In this document: positions 6,251 to 15,921 of the stretch, in pieces | Layout: the number at the start of each line of letters is the position of its first letter | Position numbering within the stretch: position 1 is the first letter of the stretch | NCBI GenBank assembly: GCA_948787875.1 | Contig: CAQFKO010000017.1 | Coordinates: forward strand, 1 to 24,890 | Origin: an uncultured Eubacteriales bacterium | Lineage (GTDB): Bacteria > Bacillota > Clostridia > Christensenellales > UBA1242 | Direction of reading: 5' to 3' | DNA: 24,890 nucleotides | Position numbers and translations under genes: made by a program | Notes under the pieces: model-generated | Told to the model about the DNA's origin: nothing | The model's database searches: none | Seen by the model: only the letters and a program-made list of their open reading frames with translations

Positions 6251-8443
6251 CTAAAATGAACGCAGTTTTACAGGGTTTGTTTTGTAAATCTTTCCTGATG
6301 ATTTTTCGCAAATTTCTGCATAATATTCATAAATTTCATTACTATTTGCCGTTATATCTTCAAATTTAATAATTTTTGAGGCTTCTGTATTATTTTCATT
6401 AAAAATAATTTCGTCAGAATTTTCGCTTATTCTGTGAAGCGAATAAGAATAATTTGGACAGGCGAAAAATGATAAAATTGGCTTTTTGTTTTCAAAATTA
6501 AAAGCTTCAAGTTTTAGGCTTAATGTGCTGTCTGATTTTTTTGGAAGATTTGATTTTGCAAAGTATTCTAATATTCCATTTTCTTCATTATCAGTCAAAC
6601 TTACTATATTTTTTTCGTAATCGGCTTTACTTATTTTTTTCATTTCAACTGAGTTTGGAACTTTGAATCCGCTCGGTTTATTTTCTTTGTAAAGGTAGGT
6701 TACTATGTCTTTTACAAGCATGGTAGGATAGGTTGCTCCGTTAATATTTTCCGGCATAATTTTGCCTCCGAAATAGGTTAAAATTGTGTGTTTTGTTGTG
6801 TAAGACAAATTGTAGGCTTCACTGTTTTTGCTTGAACTAGAAAGACCTACTGTGCCTGTTTTTGAGGCAATTTCAAAGCCAATATCTTTTAATCTTTTGG
6901 CTGTTCCTCCCGTTGCGGCAGATTGAAGAATATTTGTTATTAAATATGCGGTGCTGTCTGACATAACAGATTTTTGCTCGGATTTTCTTTCATATAAAAC
7001 TTTGTTACCGCTGGTGATTTTGCTTATATATTTGCTCTCAGCATAGTTGCCGTTATTAGCGTAAGTTGTGTATGCATCGCACAAAGTTTTTAAACTGATT
7101 CCTTCGGTAAATCCTCCGAGAGCAATTGCAAGATTGTTATCTTGCTCGCTAAAATCAATGCCTAATTTTTTTGCAAATTCTTGGGCATTGTTTATTCCGA
7201 TTTCGTTTAAAAGTTTTACTGCGGGAATATTATACGAATTTTTTAATGCTTCTCTTACAGAAACATAGCCATGTTCTTTTTTGTCTGCATTTTCGGGACT
7301 GTATCCTCCAAAGTTGACTTTTTCGTCTAAAATTTTTGTTGCTGGGCTTATTATGTTTTGCTCTATTGCGGGAGAGTAAACAAGTATTGGTTTTATTGCA
7401 GAACCCGGTTGTTTTTTTGACATAAAAGTTTTTTTGCTTCCTACTATTGCAACAATTCCGTTTGTATTGTTGTCTATAACTATGCTTGCAATTTCGGGAG
7501 AAGATTCTAAGTTATTATATTTTGAAACTATATCTTTTGATATTTGTGCTTGAAGTTTGTTGTCAAAATAGGTTTCGATTTTTATATTGTTGTTTTTTAT
7601 TTGATTTTCGGTTTTGCCCAAAATTTTGCAAGCTTCTTCAATTATTTCGTTATACACAAAATTGTTGTTTGAAAGTTTTGTTATTTTTAAGTTTACTTCT
7701 TCTTGCTTTGACAAGTTCATTTGTTCTTCGGAAATTTTGCCGTATTTGTGCATAAGTTCCAAAATTAAATTTCTGCGCTTAATGGCTTTTTCTGTGTTGT
7801 TTTGAATATCATAAACACTTGGTGCATTTATTGTGCCTGCAAGCATTGCACTTTCGCTCAAACTTAATTTTTCGGCCGATTTTGAAAAATAATGATTTGC
7901 GGCGTTTTCAATCCCATAACAGCCATTGCCAAAATATATGTTGTTTAAATACAATTCCAGAATTTGAGCTTTTGAATATTTTTTTTCGAGTTCCTTTGTA
8001 AGTTTGAATTCTTTTAACTTTCTGCTTATGGTTTTTTCGTTTGATAAATGAGTGTTTTTTATTAATTGCTGAGAAATGGTTGAAGCGCCTTCCGAAAAAG
8101 ATTTGCTTTTTAAGTTTGAAACTATGGCTCCGCCCACTCTTACAAAATCTATGCCCGAATGAGAATAAAACCTTTTGTCTTCTGCGCAAATAAAAGCATT
8201 TTTGGTGTTGGTGGAAAGTTTTTCTATTGCAATATAGTTTTCACTTGTTGGGCAAATTATGTTATTGTTTTTATCTACAATTTGCAAAGACGAAGAAATT
8301 TTTGCGATTTCTAATTTTGTTTCGTCTAGGATGACGGCGCTTGTTACTGCAAAATAATAAGTTGCTCCCGTAACTAACAGGGAAGCAAACAATATGCCTA
8401 TGACTATTAAGGATATTTTTAGTATCTTCTTAAATTTTTTCAT
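6251..8443 (-). CDS. Class A penicillin-binding protein (glycosyltransferase/transpeptidase, PBP1A type)
   Basis: Bifunctional enzyme that polymerises lipid II into glycan strands and cross-links the peptides outside the membrane. The 730-residue protein has a short cytoplasmic tail, a membrane anchor at about 9-32, a GT51 domain (catalytic Glu88 in AEDKRFYSHSG; GASTISQQLIKN 119-130; ELYLNNIYFGNG 163-174), and a transpeptidase domain with S348-A-I-K351, S403-Y-N405 and K528-T-G-T531, all intact. Beyond about residue 590 is a C-terminal region with no motif I recognise. Start ATG at 8443 follows GAGGCTCTC on the minus strand. It is divergent from miaB and convergent with thiI, and is the only minus-strand gene in the window besides the lipoprotein. 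I see no strong promoter of its own in the 8444-8520 gap. Confidence 0.95.
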   Translation of the reverse strand: MKKFKKILKISLIVIGILFASLLVTGATYYFAVTSAVILDETKLEIAKISSSLQIVDKNNNIICPTSENYIAIEKLSTNTKNAFICAEDKRFYSHSGIDFVRVGGAIVSNLKSKSFSEGASTISQQLIKNTHLSNEKTISRKLKEFKLTKELEKKYSKAQILELYLNNIYFGNGCYGIENAANHYFSKSAEKLSLSESAMLAGTINAPSVYDIQNNTEKAIKRRNLILELMHKYGKISEEQMNLSKQEEVNLKITKLSNNNFVYNEIIEEACKILGKTENQIKNNNIKIETYFDNKLQAQISKDIVSKYNNLESSPEIASIVIDNNTNGIVAIVGSKKTFMSKKQPGSAIKPILVYSPAIEQNIISPATKILDEKVNFGGYSPENADKKEHGYVSVREALKNSYNIPAVKLLNEIGINNAQEFAKKLGIDFSEQDNNLAIALGGFTEGISLKTLCDAYTTYANNGNYAESKYISKITSGNKVLYERKSEQKSVMSDSTAYLITNILQSAATGGTAKRLKDIGFEIASKTGTVGLSSSSKNSEAYNLSYTTKHTILTYFGGKIMPENINGATYPTMLVKDIVTYLYKENKPSGFKVPNSVEMKKISKADYEKNIVSLTDNEENGILEYFAKSNLPKKSDSTLSLKLEAFNFENKKPILSFFACPNYSYSLHRISENSDEIIFNENNTEASKIIKFEDITANSNEIYEYYAEICEKSSGKIYKTNPVKLRSF

Positions 8444-8521
8444 GAGAGCCTCATGCTTATTTTTTTCTTGAAAGCTTAAATTTATTCATTTTATTGTGAC
8501 ACAAATATTTTTTCTTTTTTC

Positions 8522-8550
8522 TTGATATTATTTTGTAAATAATATATAAT
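8522..8550 (+). promoter_or_regulatory. Sigma-A promoter of the miaB-mutS-mutL operon
   Basis: TTGATA (8522-8527), a 17-base spacer and a perfect TATAAT (8545-8550). The predicted start is near 8557, giving a short leader of about 16 bases containing GGAG (8564-8567) before ATG 8573. The three genes behind it are 12 bases apart each, so this promoter probably drives the whole operon. Confidence 0.75.
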
Positions 8551-8572
8551 AAAAAAGTATATTGGAGAATTT

Positions 8573-10033
8573 ATGGAAAACAAAAGATATTTGATTTTGA
8601 CATTCGGGTGTCAAATGAATGTTCACGAGTCTGAAAAACTTGCCGGAATTTTGGAAAAAAATGGGTTTATGCCTTGCAACAATGCAACAGAGGCAGATGT
8701 TGTAGTATTAAACACTTGCGCTATTCGTGAGAGCGCAGAACAAAAGATTTTTGGAAATATCGGAGAACTAAAAAATATTAAAATTGCAAAGCCGGATATG
8801 CTTATTGCTGTTGGCGGTTGCATGAGTCAGCAAAAAAGCTATGCAGACGAAATTATGCAAAAGTATCCGTTTGTTGATATAGTTTTCGGAACTCATAATC
8901 TTGCGGATTTTGAAAGTTTGTTAATAAAAAGGCAGCAAGAAGGAAAAAGGCTTGCAAGTGTTTGTGAAGACGAAACCATTGCTCTTAGAGATAAAATTCC
9001 TATGGCGAGAACAAGTGGTGTTAATGCTTGGGTTAATATAATGTATGGCTGTAACAACTTTTGCACTTATTGCATTGTTCCTTATGTAAGAGGAAGAGAG
9101 GTTTCAAGGCCTGAGAAAGATATTTTGAATGAAATAAAGCAGCTTCTTTTGGACGGTTATAAGCAAGTTACGCTTCTTGGTCAAAATGTTAATTCTTATT
9201 GCGGAGAAGGTGACGGAGAAAAGGTTAGTTTTGCAAAGCTTTTGGCTGATATTGATAAATTGGATTTTGATTTCAGATTAAGATTTATGACTTCGCACCC
9301 AAAAGACCTTTCAAGTGATGTTATTGATGTTATAGCAACTTCAAAGCATATTTGTCACGGAATTCATTTGCCTGTTCAATCGGGAAGCAACTCTGTTTTG
9401 AAAGAAATGAACAGAAGATACACAAAAGAAAGTTATTTAAAACTTGTTGAAGAGATAAAATCAAAAATTCCTGATGCCGAACTTACAACAGATATTATTG
9501 TTGGATTTCCGGGAGAGTCGGAAGATGACTTTTTGCAAACACTTGAAGTCATGAAGAAAGTAAGATATATGCAAATCTTTGGTTTTATTTATTCTAAGCG
9601 AAAGGGTACCGTTGCTGAAAAGATGGAAGCCCAAGTTGATATAAAAACCAAAAAGGAAAGACTGTCAAGATTGCTTGCCGTTAAAAACGAAATAGTTAAT
9701 GAGATGACGACAAATATGCTTGGAAAAACCTATCGCGTTTTGGTAGAGAGTTATAACGGCGAAAAACTGTTTGGTTCTCTTGATTCGGGCAAAACAATAT
9801 CTTTTGAAGGTGGCGAGAATTGTGTGGGCGAGTTTGTCGATGTGAAAATAACAAAAACAAACAAATCTGTTATTTATGGAAAAATTGTCAGCGACACAAA
9901 CGGCTTTTTGCCAAAGAGTTTTAAAAATCCGCTTGAAGTTTCTATTCTTCCAAAAGATCAAAAGAATATGAAACTTTTGAGAGATAATAAAGCTAAAATA
10001 AAATCACTTAATGATAAAAAATCTAAAAGATAA
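8573..10033 (+). CDS. miaB: tRNA (N6-isopentenyl adenosine(37)-C2)-methylthiotransferase MiaB
   Basis: Radical-SAM enzyme that adds a methylthio group at C2 of i6A37 in tRNA. The UPF0004 domain holds the auxiliary 4Fe-4S ligands Cys13 (FGCQMN), Cys49 (NTCAIRE) and Cys83 (GGCMSQ). The radical SAM cluster is Cys160, Cys164 and Cys167 (YGCNNFCTYC). A TRAM RNA-binding domain lies at about 375-438. The 486-residue length is normal, but a lysine-rich tail of about 45 residues follows the TRAM domain. First gene of the operon, 12 bases before mutS. MiaB needs the isopentenylated substrate made by MiaA; miaA is often near mutL in Firmicutes but is not in this window. Confidence 0.97.
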   Translation: MENKRYLILTFGCQMNVHESEKLAGILEKNGFMPCNNATEADVVVLNTCAIRESAEQKIFGNIGELKNIKIAKPDMLIAVGGCMSQQKSYADEIMQKYPFVDIVFGTHNLADFESLLIKRQQEGKRLASVCEDETIALRDKIPMARTSGVNAWVNIMYGCNNFCTYCIVPYVRGREVSRPEKDILNEIKQLLLDGYKQVTLLGQNVNSYCGEGDGEKVSFAKLLADIDKLDFDFRLRFMTSHPKDLSSDVIDVIATSKHICHGIHLPVQSGSNSVLKEMNRRYTKESYLKLVEEIKSKIPDAELTTDIIVGFPGESEDDFLQTLEVMKKVRYMQIFGFIYSKRKGTVAEKMEAQVDIKTKKERLSRLLAVKNEIVNEMTTNMLGKTYRVLVESYNGEKLFGSLDSGKTISFEGGENCVGEFVDVKITKTNKSVIYGKIVSDTNGFLPKSFKNPLEVSILPKDQKNMKLLRDNKAKIKSLNDKKSKR

Positions 10034-10045
10034 TGAGGAAAATTT

Positions 10046-12622
10046 ATGTTATCACCAATGATGAAGCATTTTTTGCAAACCAAAGAAAAATATCCCGACA
10101 CTATTTTGTTTTACAGGTTGGGTGATTTTTATGAAATGTTTTTTGAAGATGCGGAAATTGCATCAAGAGAATTAGAATTAACTTTAACGGGAAAAGATTG
10201 CGGACTTGAACAACGCGCACCAATGTGCGGAGTTCCTTATCACGCCGCTAATGCTTATATTTCTAAACTTGTTTCTAATGGCTATAAGGTTGCAATTTGT
10301 GAGCAACTTACTGATCCAAAAGCTTCTAAGGGCTTGGTTGAAAGAGATGTTATTCAAATTGTAACTCCCGGAACTGTGATTGAAACCGAATCGCTTGAAG
10401 CTAATAAAAGCAATTTTTTGATGGCGGTTTGTGCTTCAAAAAATTCTATCGGTGTGTGTTACAGTGATATTTCCACAGGACAAATTGAGGCAATTGAACT
10501 TGTTGGAAAAGATAAACTTAAATTATTTGATGATGTGCTTGCAAGGGTAAAGCCTTCTGAGTCAATTTGCAATTCGGCGTTTATGCCTTTTTCTGATAAC
10601 TTAACGGCAGTTAAGCTTTCTTATGTTGGCAAATTTTATGAAAGAGAAGAATTATTCAAATATTCTGAGGCAAAGTCACTTGTTTTGAAACAATTTGAAG
10701 TTAATAACTTATCAGCACTTGGTTTTGAAGACGGAAAAGAAATTATTTCTGCCGTGGGTGCGGTTTTGGCATATTTTGAAGAAACTCAAAAACGCAAAAT
10801 ATCTAATATCAAAAAAATCAGCATTGTTAAGGATTCAAGGTATATTCACCTTGATATCAATGCAAGAAAAAATTTGGAACTTACTTCAAGCAGTTCAACC
10901 AATCAAAAAAAAGGCTCACTTTTGTGGCTTTTGGACAGAACCAAAACTGCTATGGGCGGGCGTATGATTCGTTCTTTTATTGAACAACCTTTGACCGACG
11001 AAATTGTTATTAACGAAAGGCTAAACGGTGTTGAAGAACTTTCAGGTGACCTTATTTTAAGAGAAAATTTGATTGATTCAATGAAAGGATTTTCAGATAT
11101 TGAAAGAAAGTGCGGAAAAATTTCTGCGGGAACTATTACTCCAAAAGAGTGTATTGCTCTTGCCGATACAATTTCGAAATTGCCTGAAATTAAAAGGTTG
11201 TTATTATCGTGCAAATCAAAAATTTTGCATGAGGCGGGTGAAAGAATAACTCTTTTGACTGATATTGAGAAAGTGTTAAAAGATGCAATTTCCGTTGATG
11301 CACCAGCAAATCTAAAAGATGGCGGGTATATTTTGTCTTCCTATAATGAAGAACTCGAAAAGCTTAGAAATGCGGGAGAGTACGGAAAGCAATGGCTTGC
11401 CGAGTATGAAAGAGATCAAAAAGAAAAAACAGGTATTAAAAATTTAAAAACAGGCTATAACAGAGTTTTTGGATATTATATCGAAATCACAAATTCGGGG
11501 CTTGGCTCTGTTCCAGACAACTATATAAGAAAGCAAACCACCATTAACAGTGAAAGATTTATTACCAATGAACTTAAAGAAATGGAATATAAAATTTTGA
11601 ATAGCAAAGAGCAAGCTATTGAACTTGAAGCTAAACTTTATGCAGAAATAAAAAATTATTTAGCTTCTTATATTCTTGAAATTTCAGAAATTGCATCGGC
11701 TGTTGCTCTTACTGATTGTCTTTTGTCGCTTGCAAGTGTTGCTGCCGAATATGGCTACACAAAGCCTGTTATATCTTCTGAAATTAAGCACATAAAAATT
11801 TCGGAAGGCAGACACCCTGTTGTTGAAGCTATGATAAATAAATCTGAATTTTCGCCAAACGATACTCTTCTTGACGATGAAGATAACAGAACAATGCTGA
11901 TAACAGGTCCAAACATGGCGGGTAAGAGCACATATATGAGGCAAGTTGCGATTATAACGCTTATGGCTCATATAGGAAGTTTTGTTCCAGCTAAGCACGC
12001 TGAAATTTCAATTACTGACAGGATTTTTACAAGGGTGGGTGCATCTGACGATTTGGCATTTGGTCAAAGTACTTTTATGGTTGAAATGAGTGAAGTTTCA
12101 AACATTATTAATAATGCAACAAACAGAAGCCTTATTATTCTTGACGAGGTTGGAAGAGGAACTGCAACTTATGATGGAATGAGCATTGCTTCTGCAATTA
12201 TCGAATATTTATCAAACCATCTTCATGCAAAAACATTGTTTTCAACTCACTACCATGAATTAACTTCACTTGAAGGCAAACTTTCAGGTGTAAAAAATTA
12301 CAGAGTTATGGTAAAAGAATGGGACGGCAATATTGTCTTTTTGCATAAAATTGCCAGAGGTTCTGCTAATAAAAGCTTTGGTATTGAGGTTGCAAAACTT
12401 GCGGGGCTTCCAGATGAACTTATATCAAGGGCAAAACAAATTCTTGAAGAAAAGGAAAAAGAACTTCCTGTTGCTGTTAGTAACAATAGTGAAGCCGTTA
12501 TTGAAACAAATGCTAATGTGGCTGAGGTTATAAATGTTTTGAAAGAAATGGATATGGATACAATTTCGCCACTTATGGCATTTGGAACTCTTCAAAATCT
12601 TGTTGATAAGGTAAAAAAATAA
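10046..12622 (+). CDS. mutS: DNA mismatch repair protein MutS
   Basis: Recognises base mismatches and small loops and recruits MutL. The 858-residue protein has the mismatch-probing Phe-x-Glu motif (F28-Y-E30 in GDFYEMF), connector, lever and clamp domains, and a C-terminal ABC-type ATPase with Walker A GPNMAGKST (621-629), Walker B LIILDEVGRGT and FSTHYHEL. The extreme C terminus (EVINVLKEMDMDTISPLMA) resembles the MutS tetramerisation tail. GAGGA precedes ATG 10046. It sits 12 bases after miaB and 12 before mutL, so the repair partners are co-expressed. Confidence 0.98.
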   Translation: MLSPMMKHFLQTKEKYPDTILFYRLGDFYEMFFEDAEIASRELELTLTGKDCGLEQRAPMCGVPYHAANAYISKLVSNGYKVAICEQLTDPKASKGLVERDVIQIVTPGTVIETESLEANKSNFLMAVCASKNSIGVCYSDISTGQIEAIELVGKDKLKLFDDVLARVKPSESICNSAFMPFSDNLTAVKLSYVGKFYEREELFKYSEAKSLVLKQFEVNNLSALGFEDGKEIISAVGAVLAYFEETQKRKISNIKKISIVKDSRYIHLDINARKNLELTSSSSTNQKKGSLLWLLDRTKTAMGGRMIRSFIEQPLTDEIVINERLNGVEELSGDLILRENLIDSMKGFSDIERKCGKISAGTITPKECIALADTISKLPEIKRLLLSCKSKILHEAGERITLLTDIEKVLKDAISVDAPANLKDGGYILSSYNEELEKLRNAGEYGKQWLAEYERDQKEKTGIKNLKTGYNRVFGYYIEITNSGLGSVPDNYIRKQTTINSERFITNELKEMEYKILNSKEQAIELEAKLYAEIKNYLASYILEISEIASAVALTDCLLSLASVAAEYGYTKPVISSEIKHIKISEGRHPVVEAMINKSEFSPNDTLLDDEDNRTMLITGPNMAGKSTYMRQVAIITLMAHIGSFVPAKHAEISITDRIFTRVGASDDLAFGQSTFMVEMSEVSNIINNATNRSLIILDEVGRGTATYDGMSIASAIIEYLSNHLHAKTLFSTHYHELTSLEGKLSGVKNYRVMVKEWDGNIVFLHKIARGSANKSFGIEVAKLAGLPDELISRAKQILEEKEKELPVAVSNNSEAVIETNANVAEVINVLKEMDMDTISPLMAFGTLQNLVDKVKK

Positions 12623-12634
12623 AAGGGGAAGATT

Positions 12635-14605
12635 ATGGCAAAAATTAATATATTGGATTCGTCAATTTATAATTTGATTGCTGCGGGTGAGGTGGTTGAA
12701 AGACCAGCTTCGGTAGTAAAAGAACTTGTTGAAAATTCTATTGATGCGGATTCAAAAAATGTAACAATCGAAATAAAAAATGGCGGAATAACATTTATTC
12801 GGGTTTCTGATGATGGTTGCGGAATTGATGAAGAAGATATAAAATCTGCATTTTTGCCACACGCAACCAGCAAAATCAAGAATGCCGAAGACTTGGAGTC
12901 AATTTTAACCTTGGGATTTAGAGGTGAAGCTTTGGCTTCCATTGCCGCTGTTGCAAAGGTTAATTTAACTTCAAAAACTGCCACGGGTGATGTTGGAACA
13001 TCTCTTTCGGTGGAAGGTGGAAATTTTGGAAAAATTGAAAAGATTTCTTGTAAGGTGGGAACAACAATAACTGTTAAAGATTTATTTTATTGTGTGCCTG
13101 CTCGTGCAAAGTTTTTAAAAAAAAGCAAAACCGAAGAACAAGAAATCACTAATATTATTTCCAGAACTATTTTGGCTAATCCAAGCGTAAATTTTGTTTA
13201 TATAGTTGACGGAAAAAAGGTGTTTTCGTCAATGGGAAAAACCGAAAAAGAAGCAATGTTTTCTATTTATGGAAAAGAGTCTGTTAATGAAACGCTTGAA
13301 GTTTTTGCCCAAAAAGGAACTGCAAAAGTTTTTGGTTATGTTGGAAAGCCTACATATTCAAAGTCAAACAGAACTTATCAAACTTTGATTATAAACGGAA
13401 GATATGTTATAAATTTAACTGTTCAAACCGCTGTTTCTAATGCTTATGGTGACTTTTTAATGAAAAGACAATATCCGTTTTTTGTTTTATATTTAACGCT
13501 TCCTGCGGAAGAGGTTGATGTTAATGTGCACCCAAATAAACTTGATGTAAAATTTTTAAATTCTTCAAATATTTATTCGGTTGTTTTTGAGGCTGTTTCT
13601 AGGGCACTAAATGAAATGGATTATGTTAAATCTGTAAGTTCGGAGGCTTCTTTTGGTTTGGCGTTTGCTAAACCACAAACACCAAAAATAGACAAAGCGG
13701 GAGTTAATCTTAATCCGTTTTCTGAAACAGATTATTCTGACAAATCAAAAGAGCAAAAAGACAAACTTATTGATGCCGTGATTGATTCTGCAATTATGAC
13801 AGCCGCAGGTGATAATCCAAGAGATAATTTTGGTTTGGGTTCAACATTGCTAGAAAGAATTAATTCAAAATTATATTCTCCTGATAACGATAGTTATAAA
13901 AGTTCTAACACACTTTCAGATAATAAAAACGCAAATTTAATTGAAAATAGTGTTGAATTTGATAATTATGCATGGAATTTTAAAGAAATTCAAACAAATG
14001 TTAAGGTAGAGCAAGATAATTTTGCAAACGACGAAATTAAACTTATTGGAAAAATTTTTAATACCTATCTTTTGATTGAATGGGGAAATAATTTATATTT
14101 GATTGACCAGCACGCTGCTCACGAACGAATCAGATATGACAAACTAAAAAGCGAGTATGAGTCAAAAAATATTGTTATTCAACCATTGCTTGTACCTTAT
14201 GTTTTGTCGCTAAATTCGGAAGATGACCAAATTATTAGAGAAAACTTAGAAGCAATTGCTTCTGTCGGTTTTGAAATTGACGAATTCGGTGACAGGACAT
14301 ATAAGATTTCTGCTGTGCCTGCAATAGTTTCCGATATAGATTTCAGCAAATTTTTTGGAATGTTTTTGGCGGAAAAATTAAATAAAAATAAAATTACAGA
14401 GGCAGAGCTTTTAAAAGATTCTCTTATGCAAATGGCTTGCAAGAGTGCAATTAAAGGCGGAGACGATTTGTCTAAAAATGAAATCAATAAATTGCTTTTG
14501 GAAATGACTGACAAAAATATCACACTATTTTGCCCTCATGGAAGGCCGGTTGTTGTTAGGGTAACAAAATCCGAGATTGAAAAGTGGTTTAAAAGAATTG
14601 TTTAA
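12635..14605 (+). CDS. mutL: DNA mismatch repair endonuclease MutL
   Basis: Couples mismatch recognition by MutS to strand nicking. The N-terminal GHKL ATPase (about 1-330) shows AAGEVVERPASVVKELVENS with catalytic Glu33, DDGCGI, ATSKI and GFRGEAL (94-100). A variable, polar linker (about 340-465) joins the C-terminal dimerisation/endonuclease domain. The latter carries DQHAAHERIRYD (491-502), ACKSAIKGGD and FCPHGRP, the metal-binding motifs of nicking MutLs in bacteria lacking MutH. The last position of DQHA(x)2E(x)4E is Asp502 instead of Glu. GGGGA precedes the ATG. Length 656 residues is normal. Third gene of the operon. Confidence 0.98.
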   Translation: MAKINILDSSIYNLIAAGEVVERPASVVKELVENSIDADSKNVTIEIKNGGITFIRVSDDGCGIDEEDIKSAFLPHATSKIKNAEDLESILTLGFRGEALASIAAVAKVNLTSKTATGDVGTSLSVEGGNFGKIEKISCKVGTTITVKDLFYCVPARAKFLKKSKTEEQEITNIISRTILANPSVNFVYIVDGKKVFSSMGKTEKEAMFSIYGKESVNETLEVFAQKGTAKVFGYVGKPTYSKSNRTYQTLIINGRYVINLTVQTAVSNAYGDFLMKRQYPFFVLYLTLPAEEVDVNVHPNKLDVKFLNSSNIYSVVFEAVSRALNEMDYVKSVSSEASFGLAFAKPQTPKIDKAGVNLNPFSETDYSDKSKEQKDKLIDAVIDSAIMTAAGDNPRDNFGLGSTLLERINSKLYSPDNDSYKSSNTLSDNKNANLIENSVEFDNYAWNFKEIQTNVKVEQDNFANDEIKLIGKIFNTYLLIEWGNNLYLIDQHAAHERIRYDKLKSEYESKNIVIQPLLVPYVLSLNSEDDQIIRENLEAIASVGFEIDEFGDRTYKISAVPAIVSDIDFSKFFGMFLAEKLNKNKITEAELLKDSLMQMACKSAIKGGDDLSKNEINKLLLEMTDKNITLFCPHGRPVVVRVTKSEIEKWFKRIV

Positions 14606-14615
14606 AAAAAATTAA

Positions 14616-14656
14616 ATTTGTAAAAAGAAATCAATATATTATATTTTTTTACAAAT
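14616..14656 (+). promoter_or_regulatory. Hairpin and possible promoter between mutL and ynbB
   Basis: An inverted repeat ATTTGTAAAAA (14616-14626) and TTTTTACAAAT (14646-14656) forms an 11-pair, nearly all-A/T stem around a 19-base loop. It lacks a GC core, so it is a weak terminator at best. Inside it, TTGTAA (14618-14623) and TATATT (14640-14645) are 16 bases apart and could be a sigma-A promoter for the next gene, whose ATG is at 14667 behind AAGAGG (14657-14662). Confidence 0.4.
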
Positions 14657-14666
14657 AAGAGGTTTT

Positions 14667-15908
14667 ATGAATAATATAAATGCTATAAAAATTGTTGAAG
14701 AAGCGGAAGAAGAGTGCAAAGAGTTGTTTCGCAAAATAGACGAAGTTTCGCTTTTTAATCAAAAAAAAGTGCTAGATGCATTTAAAAGTGAAAGTCTTCA
14801 ACTTTCGGATATTGCTTCGTCAAGCGGTTATGGTAATGACGATAGGGCTCGCGGAAAACTTTCTGCTATTTATGCAAAAGCCTTTGGTGCGCAAAGTGGT
14901 ATTGTCAGTCCGCTAATTTCAAGTGGAACTCATGCACTTACTATTGCGTTGTTTGGGCTTCTTCGACCAAATGACTTGATGCTTTCTGTTACGGGAAAGC
15001 CTTATGATACACTTCTTGGGGTGATATTCGGAAAGGGCAATGGTTCGCTTTCTGATTTTGATGTTAAGTATGATGATGTTGATTTAAAAGAAAATGATTT
15101 TGATTTTGAGCTTATAAAAAATAAGATAAGCAAAACCAAACCAAAAATGGTTTATATTCAGCGATCAAGAGGATATACATCAAGGGAATCGCTGTCCGTT
15201 CAAAAAATAGAAAAATTGGTTAACTTTGTTAAGGAAATAAATTCTGAAATAATTATTATGGTTGACAATTGTTATGGTGAATTTGTTGAAACCATTGAGC
15301 CATGTGATGTTGGGGCAGATGTTATGGTTGGTTCTCTTATTAAAAATGCGGGAGGCGGAATAGCTCCTACGGGTGGATATATTGTTGGTAATAAAAATTT
15401 AATTGAACTTATTTCTTCAAGATTTATTGCTCCGTCAATCGGGCTTGAAGTGGGTTCTTATGCTGGAAATTATACTCCGTTTTTTCAAGGTTGTTTTCTT
15501 GCTCCTCATATTGTTGCCAATGCTCTTAAAGGAAATATCTTATTTGGAAGAGTATTAGACAAATTCGGCGTTAAGTCTTTTCCTAAATTTGGTGAAATTC
15601 CACACGATATTGTAAGAACAATAGAATTTGGCAACGCAAACGAACTTGTAGATTTTTGCGGAATTATTCAGGGACTTAGTGCGGTTGACAGTTTGGCAGT
15701 TCCTCAGCCATGGGATATGCCCGGTTATGACGATAAGGTTGTTATGGCATCTGGTTCATTTATTCAAGGTTCTTCAATTGAACTTTCTGCCGATGGTCCA
15801 ATAAGACCTCCTTATAATTGCTATATGCAAGGTGGTTTAACTTATGAACATATAAAACTTGTTGCATTAGAATATGTTAAAAATAATTTAAAAAAGCTTG
15901 GCTATTAG
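14667..15908 (+). CDS. ynbB: PLP-dependent enzyme, YnbB / aluminium-resistance (methionine gamma-lyase-like) family
   Basis: Fold-type I PLP enzyme of the Cys/Met-metabolism superfamily. The family is annotated as aluminium resistance or methionine gamma-lyase-like, but no reaction is firmly established. The 413-residue protein shows LISSGTHALTIALFGLLRP, which binds the PLP phosphate region, the MVDNCYGEFVE aspartate motif, and the PLP lysine Lys226 in VGSLIKNAGGG. The C terminus PPYNCYMQGGLTYEH is also family-typical. In Bacillus the gene lies after mutL, miaA and hfq and before glnR/glnA; here it follows mutL with miaA and hfq missing. ATG 14667 is preceded by AAGAGG. Confidence 0.9.
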   Translation: MNNINAIKIVEEAEEECKELFRKIDEVSLFNQKKVLDAFKSESLQLSDIASSSGYGNDDRARGKLSAIYAKAFGAQSGIVSPLISSGTHALTIALFGLLRPNDLMLSVTGKPYDTLLGVIFGKGNGSLSDFDVKYDDVDLKENDFDFELIKNKISKTKPKMVYIQRSRGYTSRESLSVQKIEKLVNFVKEINSEIIIMVDNCYGEFVETIEPCDVGADVMVGSLIKNAGGGIAPTGGYIVGNKNLIELISSRFIAPSIGLEVGSYAGNYTPFFQGCFLAPHIVANALKGNILFGRVLDKFGVKSFPKFGEIPHDIVRTIEFGNANELVDFCGIIQGLSAVDSLAVPQPWDMPGYDDKVVMASGSFIQGSSIELSADGPIRPPYNCYMQGGLTYEHIKLVALEYVKNNLKKLGY

Positions 15909-15921
15909 TTTAATATATATC

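Noticed and set aside
8444..8520. Promoter for the PBP gene on the minus strand
   Set aside because: Only poor matches with wrong spacing were found; AT-rich sequence gives many chance -10 words.
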